A DNA stretch of 64,000 nucleotides from Bolinopsis microptera (lineage: Eukaryota > Ctenophora > Tentaculata > Lobata > Bolinopsidae), in NCBI RefSeq assembly GCF_026151205.1, contig NC_087074.1:10635226-10699225 (forward strand), given 5' to 3'. Positions 60,701-64,000 of this stretch are shown piece after piece. Both the position numbers and the translations under genes were made by a program. Under the pieces are notes generated by a model, which was not told the DNA's origin, did no database searches, and saw nothing but the letters and a program-made list of their open reading frames with translations. The number at the start of each line of letters is the position of its first letter. Positions within the stretch are counted from its first letter, which is position 1.

Positions 60701-61785
60701 TTGGACCAAATATGGGCGTGGCTGCCCCGCAGGCACCGTTTGGCGGTTGGGGTCCGGGACCCCCTCAAAAGTTCGGTCACTGGTTTTAGTTTGTTGGTCA
60801 ACTGCTATCTCGAAATCAAGTTTCACAAAAAAATATCCATTGTCCCCCCCCCCCCCCCCCCCCCTTAAAATTAAGCTTCACTAACTATTAAATAAAGCTT
60901 AAAATTAGATAAGACAGTAAAAAGGATTGGGCTTCAAATACCTTTTGCAGGAGGAGGAGGAGGTTCCAGGCACATTTCCTCAGTAATACATTTTCCATCT
61001 CTCCAAATAGGTTTGGTTGGGGGACACTCGCACTTAGCCTCGCAAACCTCCGTGCAAAGAGGATTAGGAGCATCACAGGACTTGGTACAAGGACTACCAC
61101 ACTTATTCCACTTCTGTCCTCCTTCACATCGTTGGTTAGGCTGGTGGGAGCACTCTTCAATAACATTGCCACTGGAGTCCACAAAACGAGTGTAACATCC
61201 CCCGCAGTAGCTGGCTACACATTTCGCGTCGGGATATCCGGGACACTCGGCGCTTACTTGGCATGGGTCAACGATACAGTTCACTATGTTCGAGCATTCT
61301 TGTGAATTTTCTTGTCGGTAGAAGAAGTTGTTTATTAGAAAGTAATATAGTAATATTGATACCTGAACTCAATTTAAAACATTGGAAGTATGAAAGGGTT
61401 CAAAATCAAACAAGGAAACTAAAGAACTGGGTAATCACTGACAGAAATAGTTTATTGTTTCCTCACCTATTATAGGTTTGGGCCTAGCGGCATCTTCACT
61501 CTGACAGAGCCCCAGCAATAGGACCTGAGATAAAATAATTGTAGACAGAATTCAAATCTGTGGCATAATTTTTAGAACTTGCACCTCTGTTTGATTTTCA
61601 CAATTTGCTTTGAAGCTAAACTTGGCTAGTTGGCTGAACAATATGTTACTGCTTGCCACAAAATCAGGGCTGGCAAAATTAAATTCTATACAGCTATCAG
61701 CAGTTTACAGGAAATTATACGAATATTGAATCTGAAGAAAGGAACTTACCCCGAGAATCAAACCACTCACTCTGCCTAACGTCAT
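34136..61785 (-). CDS. Large secreted multi-domain protein (TIL-VWC-Sushi-SRCR), 24 exons
   Basis: Minus-strand exons: 61750-61785, 61467-61524, 60942-61310, 55267-55497, 54583-55098, 54284-54457, 53562-53732, 53345-53434, 53106-53198, 52855-52962, 52534-52635, 52326-52421, 51796-52083, 51395-51502, 51043-51138, 48741-48836, 48381-48485, 36610-36720, 36294-36467, 35919-36082, 35574-35742, 34865-34944, 34552-34662, 34136-34282. All junctions are GT-AG and phases agree. Exons 3-19 are all symmetric phase 1-1, typical of shuffled extracellular modules. The total is 3693 nt, or 1230 residues, with no internal stop. Predicted: a signal peptide (VLLLGLCQS core), six TIL domains, six VWC modules, one Sushi, one SRCR and an unrecognised C-terminal region. 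No transmembrane segment was seen, so it is probably secreted or matrix-bound. Exon 3 could alternatively start at 61298. The gene hosts two other genes in intron 17. Confidence 0.8.
34382..34440 (+). mobile_element. Very short interspersed element, shortened copy c
   Basis: Starts ACTGGGCGCCGCTCAGCC and contains GCCTGGGGTCCCGG, but lacks the central GTTCATGAAC hairpin of the other copies. The flanks share TTCATG (left 34371, right 34442) as an imperfect duplication. It lies in intron 23 of the large gene. Confidence 0.6.
35169..35567. mobile_element. MITE with pogo-like termini, in intron 21
   Basis: Left end TTATCGGTCATAATTATCAC and right end, in reverse complement, TTATCGGGCATAATTCTCAC, both followed by ACGGACA. 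Internal copies of GTCCGTGAA repeat. The ends resemble those of the pogo-like element at 28453. The right end stops about 6 bp from the splice donor of exon 21. Confidence 0.7.
37697..38071. mobile_element. 375 bp MITE with telomere-like core, copy 1
   Basis: Starts CGAGCGTGCTAAATCACTC and ends AGTGATTAATCATCATCC. AATCACTCTACA occurs near both ends in inverted orientation. It is flanked by the 9 bp direct repeat GCTTTAAAG (37688-37696 and 38072-38080). The interior has several GTTAGGGTTAGGG stretches. No coding capacity. It interrupts the GPCR coding sequence. Confidence 0.88.
38664..39392 (+). CDS. Merlin (IS1595/ISXO2-like) transposase
   Basis: 242 residues from the ATG at 38664; the frame is open upstream, but this ATG is the best start. 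The N-terminal zinc ribbon has two CxxC pairs (LSCPGCSSAMN and WRCSPCSRF). A helical region (ISQLIGVSENTISDWK) resembles a helix-turn-helix. Catalytic core: VVEMDEAKFGKRKYNKG with the first Asp, QWVLGAVDRSNGNCFLL, and VVYTDEWGAYNSL with the second Asp. The frame stops after VNHSIQFVDPATDSEKY, just before the position where the third acidic residue normally follows, so the protein appears truncated at its catalytic end. A possible GTGAGA donor there may lead to an unseen exon. Confidence 0.85.
   Translation: MSHSLHNEIHRITNTDEHARDFLFQRGILKSSLSCPGCSSAMNLVPCSSKKSSDLLIWRCSPCSRFRNIRTDSVLSGQKLTFSLFLQLVFYLSIKSLANVAISQLIGVSENTISDWKTMIHTRVADFLVSNPSPLGGPGVVVEMDEAKFGKRKYNKGAYREGQWVLGAVDRSNGNCFLLPCPNNSRGASTLLPLIRRWILPGSVVYTDEWGAYNSLTTAGYTHHTVNHSIQFVDPATDSEKY
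39461..40449 (+). CDS. Accessory protein of the Merlin-type element, Zn/HTH-like
   Basis: 329 codons from MVYTSDKDKRLNSINSC. The N-terminal region has Cys/His clusters that could bind zinc (NFCTHCGERH, RCPDCTVLK, KLCPTH). The centre is Pro/Ser-rich. The C-terminal part contains a helix-turn-helix-like segment (VLEMVKSGTSARQAIQQIQ, then MPRSTFYKWRF) and a last Cys cluster (KLCDQCKYC). I know of no named family for it. It lies inside the element ends, 68 bp after the transposase stop, on the same strand, so it is probably element-encoded. It could bind DNA, perhaps the palindromic end repeats; that is inference. Confidence 0.65.
41625..41910. repeat. Imperfect inverted repeat (MITE-like)
   Basis: The left arm contains CAGAGCGGCCTTAACAACAT and GAAATCTTTCGTCA; the right arm carries their near-complements. 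The arms are about 120 bp around a short spacer. No coding capacity. Duplication not determined. Confidence 0.75.
42615..42738. repeat. 14 bp minisatellite
   Basis: Tandem copies of GTATGTACCTCAA(G) with the variant GTATGTAACTGAA. Confidence 0.9.
42943..43098. repeat. Perfect 75 bp inverted repeat, 6 nt spacer
   Basis: Left arm 42943-43017 and right arm 43024-43098 are exact reverse complements as far as I can read, separated by TAAAGT. Transcribed RNA from either strand would form a long perfect hairpin. Confidence 0.9.
44203..45038. mobile_element. 836 bp palindromic (foldback) element
   Basis: Two long arms fold back around about 44590, built largely of CCGGCTATAAGCCGG-type palindromes. 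The ends read GGCCAGTTGGTAGATCACC and, on the other strand, GGGAAATTGGTAGATCACC. Both flanks carry CACAATAT (44195-44202 and 45039-45046), an 8 bp duplication. No coding capacity. Confidence 0.85.
46527..46664. repeat. Two-copy tandem repeat (about 70 bp)
   Basis: A segment with AAATTTCCCGTTTGGCTGGC and ATGCAGCTGCCTT is present twice in a row with small differences. Confidence 0.85.
47043..47992 (+). CDS. EXD1-like 3'-5' exonuclease-fold protein, frameshifted
   Basis: Exon 1 (47043-47243) and exon 2 (47424-47992) join in phase 0. Recognisable blocks: VAVNVDGDEPSRDG (position of the first acidic pair), LKKMLEDEAVLKIFLDPRPD, LYHHYGIHL, PTLHGYVNGG and RRPLDTVAAQYSALATSYLV. One base is missing near 47548-47549 in GATGCCTATAC, where the family expects DALYH. 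Otherwise the frame is open to the stop. The last conserved Asp of the DEDD set (in YAAxD) is replaced by Ala here. EXD1 relatives in the piRNA pathway also lack activity, so this may be a non-catalytic RNA-binding adaptor (inference). It sits on the opposite strand inside intron 17 of the large gene. Confidence 0.75.
48237..48286. repeat. Perfect 22 bp inverted repeat
   Basis: Arms 48237-48258 and 48265-48286 around TTATAT. It lies between the EXD1-like gene and exon 17. It could act as a hairpin or a transcription-end structure; function unknown. Confidence 0.8.
48381..48836 (-). CDS. Exons 16-17: VWC halves
   Basis: Exon 16 (48741-48836) is a VWC second half ending DACCPI plus a split cysteine codon. 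Exon 17 (48381-48485) is a first half (QPGDEWKPDACTFCYC). Its partner second half is exon 18, more than 11 kb away. Confidence 0.8.
49039..50932 (+). CDS. RTE LINE reverse transcriptase (partial)
   Basis: An open frame from the 5' truncation point to the stop. Motifs: HKSAGIDEISNEQLKYG, VPKKGD, NRGITL, FVDFKAAFDSIDRNYIW (motif A), GSGQGDIQGPPLF (motif B), DYADDMAVL (motif C), and the C-terminal RTE tail with YGSEVWNTTKKQL and GRRSRSRPRKNW. The catalytic Asp residues are intact. It has no endonuclease because of the truncation, so it is not autonomous. Confidence 0.88.
49039..50958 (+). mobile_element. RTE-type LINE, 5'-truncated, with 10 bp duplication
   Basis: Flanked by AATGTCCACA at 49029-49038 and 50959-50968. 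The body starts inside the linker between EN and RT and ends in a short repeat tail (AAGTACAAGTAAGT), as RTE elements do. It is inserted in intron 15 of the large gene, opposite in orientation. Confidence 0.88.
51043..53434 (-). CDS. Exons 8-15: VWC modules
   Basis: Each VWC (von Willebrand type C) module is split over two exons. The first halves carry the GDEWxxDxCTxCxC pattern (for example VGDEWNTDPCTFCSC) and the second halves end CCPxC, with the last cysteine completed across the splice. Exon 13 is a fusion: the end of one module, an extra half module (CSLVDCASTDGCLW) and the start of the next. VWC modules commonly bind BMP/TGF-beta ligands or matrix. Confidence 0.82.
52765..52840 (+). 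mobile_element. Very short interspersed element (76 bp), copy d
   Basis: Starts TTACTGGGCGGTGCTCAGCC, has CTGTTCATGAACAG in the middle and ends GAGGTCCCCAG. It is flanked by perfect 12 bp direct repeats GTTAATCACAGT (52753-52764 and 52841-52852). The right repeat directly abuts the GT of the exon 10 splice donor. Confidence 0.85.
53562..55497 (-). CDS. Exons 4-7: five TIL domains
   Basis: Exon 4 has a TIL with an insertion of about 25 residues (AFSIAESGKKENN region) between its early cysteines. Exon 5 has a second PYYCGGCFANFFDG module and two TILs. Exons 6 and 7 hold one TIL each (from CKGGMVFEEC and CEGGTVWNTC). The recurring pattern is CGxxC, CxxPxPxC, CxxxCxCP, then C near the end. TIL domains act as serine-protease inhibitors or as structural modules. 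No reactive-site loop can be called with confidence. Confidence 0.82.
55498..56663. other. Start of intron 3, unclassified repeat-like sequence
   Basis: AT-rich non-coding DNA with CCCCGGCAACGGGG near 55727 and pyrimidine-poor text similar in style to 58700-59480. No frame or known element recognised. Confidence 0.35.
56664..57038. mobile_element. 375 bp MITE with telomere-like core, copy 2
   Basis: Same length and ends as the copy at 37697, with only a handful of base differences. Flanked by the 9 bp direct repeat AAACTAGCT (56655-56663 and 57039-57047). Confidence 0.9.
57505..58395. repeat. Long inverted repeat, arms about 330 bp
   Basis: Arms 57505-57836 and 58064-58395 are near-identical reverse complements (for example CAAATTAGGCCCAATT at the outer ends), with a spacer of about 227 bp. 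Confidence 0.85.
58396..59763 (+). mobile_element. LINE C-terminal relic (CR1-like) split by a MITE
   Basis: Plus-strand HKLLTVHNLYKLRTITELFK and KYRVPI (about 58555-58640) resume after the insertion as ISLYSLLNMSELRDDRLI and SSWLWNQFKD to a stop at 59763. This pattern is the region after RT in CR1/L2-like LINEs. Frames differ and stops occur upstream, so it is decayed. Confidence 0.6.
58641..59500. mobile_element. 860 bp MITE with 20 bp perfect terminal inverted repeats
   Basis: Left AGTAGAGGCTCTTACGGGCA and its exact complement at the right end. T before and A after allow a TA target site, as for Tc1/mariner-type elements. No coding capacity. It is inserted in the LINE relic. Confidence 0.85.
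59764..60702. other. Intron 3, unclassified
   Basis: No gene or element recognised. A GC-richer patch with CGCGCC motifs lies near 59830-59930. Confidence 0.35.
60942..61785 (-). CDS. Exons 1-3: signal peptide, Cys-rich module, first TIL
   Basis: Exon 1 encodes MTLGRVSGLILG and exon 2 VLLLGLCQSEDAARPKPII, together a cleavable signal peptide. Exon 3 has a Cys-rich module (CIVDPCQVSAECPG, then SYCGGCYTRFVD) followed by a TIL (trypsin-inhibitor-like) domain from CEGGQKWNKCGSPC to ITEEMC. A proline run ends the exon. Confidence 0.8.
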
Positions 61786-63538
61786 AAGATCAACACTTGT
61801 TCAACAGAAACTGTGATAAAACACCAATCAGAAATAATATCGAGTACAAATCTACGACACGTAATATGTTATAAGTATATATTTATAATATTAATATTAT
61901 TATCACCATAAAATATAATATGCATGCTTAAATGTTCCCGCCCTAATTTCCTTCATCACTGTCGACGGAAAGCCGGGAACATTTTATTTTTTGTGCCCTG
62001 GATCAATTTCGAATTCAGGGCACAGAAACCAACATTTTCCCGCCATTTCCTTCAAAGTTCCGCTTTAGGAAAAGAAATATACTTTAATTCATAACGTCAT
62101 GTTTCAAGTCACGTACAGACAAATTATTGGGCAACTGTAGAGCGCACTTGAGCCCTCGAAAACGAAACATTTGAAAGTTAATCAAGCTTTGGATAAAAAG
62201 ATACTAACATATGAGTGCAAAATAGTTTATATCTGCCTAATTAACTGAAAAGCAAAAGTGACGATGCGATCGCGAAAAGGCAAAAGAAAAGTAACGTTTA
62301 TGGACGTTCTCACTTTAAGCAAGCACGAGTTTGTAATTGTATGTGATCGGCTGTGAGTGTGATACGTTTCATAAAACATTGCACGTCTGCAATCGTGACA
62401 CGATGCTTGATTTTTCTGATCTGTTATAAAAACTAGTTTAGGAGTTGTCATTGTGAGATGAATTTGGAAAGCCGTGTTTTCATACTAATCGATCAATCTG
62501 AACAGAGTGGTATTAGTTTATCAATGTATTTGAATTAGCAACTAATTAATTGTTGGATGTCAGAAAGTTGTTCTTCGTTGATATGATACCTAATCAAGAA
62601 TAACGATTATCGATGAATGATCTCATAGTCGTCTGAACGGTCGTGTTGTGGGTCAAAACAAAATATGTACATGTAACAAAATAGCGTCTTTTAAATAGCG
62701 AAAATAAAAACACGGACTACTAAAGGACGGCATGAGCGTTAAACCAGCTAAAAGAATTAAACAACTGTCCTGTAAAATCAGGTCCTAGTTACAGTAGGGA
62801 CCTTACAGTCTGACGGAGATTGAGTTATCACAACATCAGGATTCAGGCATTAGCCATATAGGAATCCTAAGTCCTTGGAAATTTATACGGCAGAGTATTT
62901 GTACGATATCTTAATCGTATGATGTGTGACGTACAACTAACAGGTACCAGGTAGCTCAGTGTTATGTACACAATGATCTACTCAATTTGTCGAACGTTGG
63001 GCCTGTTATATATCTACAAATTTCTTCAATAGAATCGGATATCGCAACAAAGGAAATGCAATAATGTAGATCTAGAGTTTGGAATGCTTGAATAAAAAGG
63101 AAGTTAAATTCATTAAAAATTAAAAATTTTCGATGACATCAGTCGAACAGCAACCAAGAAAATGTTTGCTCTGGTATGTCAAATGTTGTCAAAGCAACGG
63201 TCTCTATCCACAAAATTTAAAATATAACACTGTTGTCAAAGGCGGAACTTAAACTGATTTAAGTAATGAAATATAATAAATTGGATCATTCTTAAACTCA
63301 GTTATAAAGCTTTAACATCATTATCATATTGCTAGCCTATCATGTAAACAGGTCCCCATATGCTGTATAAAAAATATACAGTACGTGATGACTTATTTAA
63401 TCAGTTGCGTGATCGAATCTTTGCTCTCGACACTACTTTTGAGCCCGTGATGCTATCTCTTCATTCAGTTTATCCAGCATTACCATAACAACATATCTCA
63501 TCGTTCATCTTTAATACTTTAATATAATTAGAAAGTAG
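61786..63538. other. Upstream region of the large secreted-protein gene
   Basis: AT-rich. It should include the 5' UTR and promoter of the minus-strand gene starting at 61785. No motif can be singled out, and no other gene was recognised. Confidence 0.4.
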
Positions 63539-64000
63539 GCAAATTCAAAGATCAGTAAATACCGCAATTCTGCGGGCCAGGAAACGAGCGTGTGTCTCTG
63601 TCAGACAGAGTTAACTGAGCTCAGAAGCCAGATGGACACTCTGCTGCAAACTATAGAAGTCAAACAAGGAACTCTACTGCAGCTGACTGAGATGAAAGAT
63701 GAAATAAATTTAATGAAAGTGCGAATTGCTGAAATCCCAGAACTTGTGCAAGCTGCTCTTAGGGCCAAAAGGGTCCAGAGAACCATTATTGACAATAAAC
63801 ACACCTATGGTAAAAGAGCCCACCACGGGACCGCGAAAATTCAGTAGTGGAAATGGCCTTTGGGTTGTAATAAACTCAGATAAAATTGACGTATCAGATC
63901 ACGTCGAGGTTGTAACAGACCAAGAGTTCATCCTCAGATCTCCACCTAAACCTATCACAGGAGGAGCTAAGTGCAAAGAAACTGTCACTAACTGCTACAA
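63539..64000 (+). CDS. Unrecognised coding region, coiled coil, runs off the edge
   Basis: Opens after a stop at 63536 and reads to 63847, with a heptad-like region (ELTELRSQMDTLLQTIE, LTEMKDEINLMKVRI). In another frame, an open stretch overlaps it and runs to the window edge (TPMVKEPTTGPRKFSSGNG, then INSDKIDVSDHVEVV). Either a frameshift near 63770-63800 or an unseen splice joins the two. Family not recognised. It could be a gene exon or a retroelement ORF1. Confidence 0.35.

Larger units (their letters stand above)
57344..60864. mobile_element. Composite block with poly-G-capped inverted ends
   Basis: The left end (57344-57502) is a run of 21 G followed by ACAATGGATG and about 140 bp of unique sequence. 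The right end (60703-60864) is its inverted, nearly identical copy with 21 C. The interior holds an inverted repeat, a LINE relic and a MITE. No matching target duplication was seen, so it may be one large transposon or two inverted copies of a smaller repeat. Confidence 0.6.

Noticed and set aside
1-64000. tRNA, rRNA or other standard RNA genes
   Set aside because: No tRNA A/B box pair with a cloverleaf and no rRNA-like block was seen on reading through. A covariance-model scan was not possible.

Overview
The window looks like nuclear DNA of an animal. It is AT-rich, genes are split by short GT-AG introns, and there are rhodopsin-type GPCRs, a CFAP97-domain ciliary protein, a multi-domain secreted protein (TIL, VWC, Sushi, SRCR), and a wide range of retroelements and DNA transposons. 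A non-bilaterian animal (cnidarian-like) fits best, but the sequence alone does not fix the species. Exon joins below were worked out by eye from splice sites and reading phase and have no transcript support.

Left part (1-24 kb): a 4.7 kb minisatellite with a higher-order period (1.7-6.4 kb); a decayed LINE on the minus strand (8.7-11.7 kb); an intact single-exon GPCR (12.9-13.8 kb, minus); a three-exon CFAP97-domain gene (14.6-15.8 kb, plus); and a basic, Ser/Arg-rich gene of unknown family (16.7-23.4 kb, minus) whose first exon can join in frame to either of two related last exons.

Middle (24-34 kb): an uninterrupted Penelope-like RT/GIY-YIG reading frame, a pogo/Tigger-like deletion derivative, relics of several LINEs, and a frameshifted glycosyltransferase fragment.

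Right part (34-62 kb): one large minus-strand gene can be assembled from 24 exons into a continuous 1230-residue frame: signal peptide, six TIL domains, six VWC modules, a Sushi domain, an SRCR domain and a C-terminal domain I do not recognise. Its 11.7 kb intron 17 holds an EXD1-like exonuclease-fold gene (plus strand) and a second GPCR (minus strand) whose coding sequence is cut by two DNA transposons, each with an intact target-site duplication. One of these is a Merlin/IS1016-type element carrying a second reading frame, and the other is a 375 bp MITE that recurs in intron 3. The same gene's introns also hold an RTE LINE, an 836 bp palindromic element, a poly-G-capped inverted-repeat block and copies of a roughly 75 bp interspersed element.

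The most unusual signals are the doubly interrupted GPCR, the two-gene Merlin element with palindromic subterminal repeats, the very short element with 9-15 bp duplications, and the 836 bp palindrome. The right edge (63.5-64 kb) holds part of an unrecognised coiled-coil coding region.
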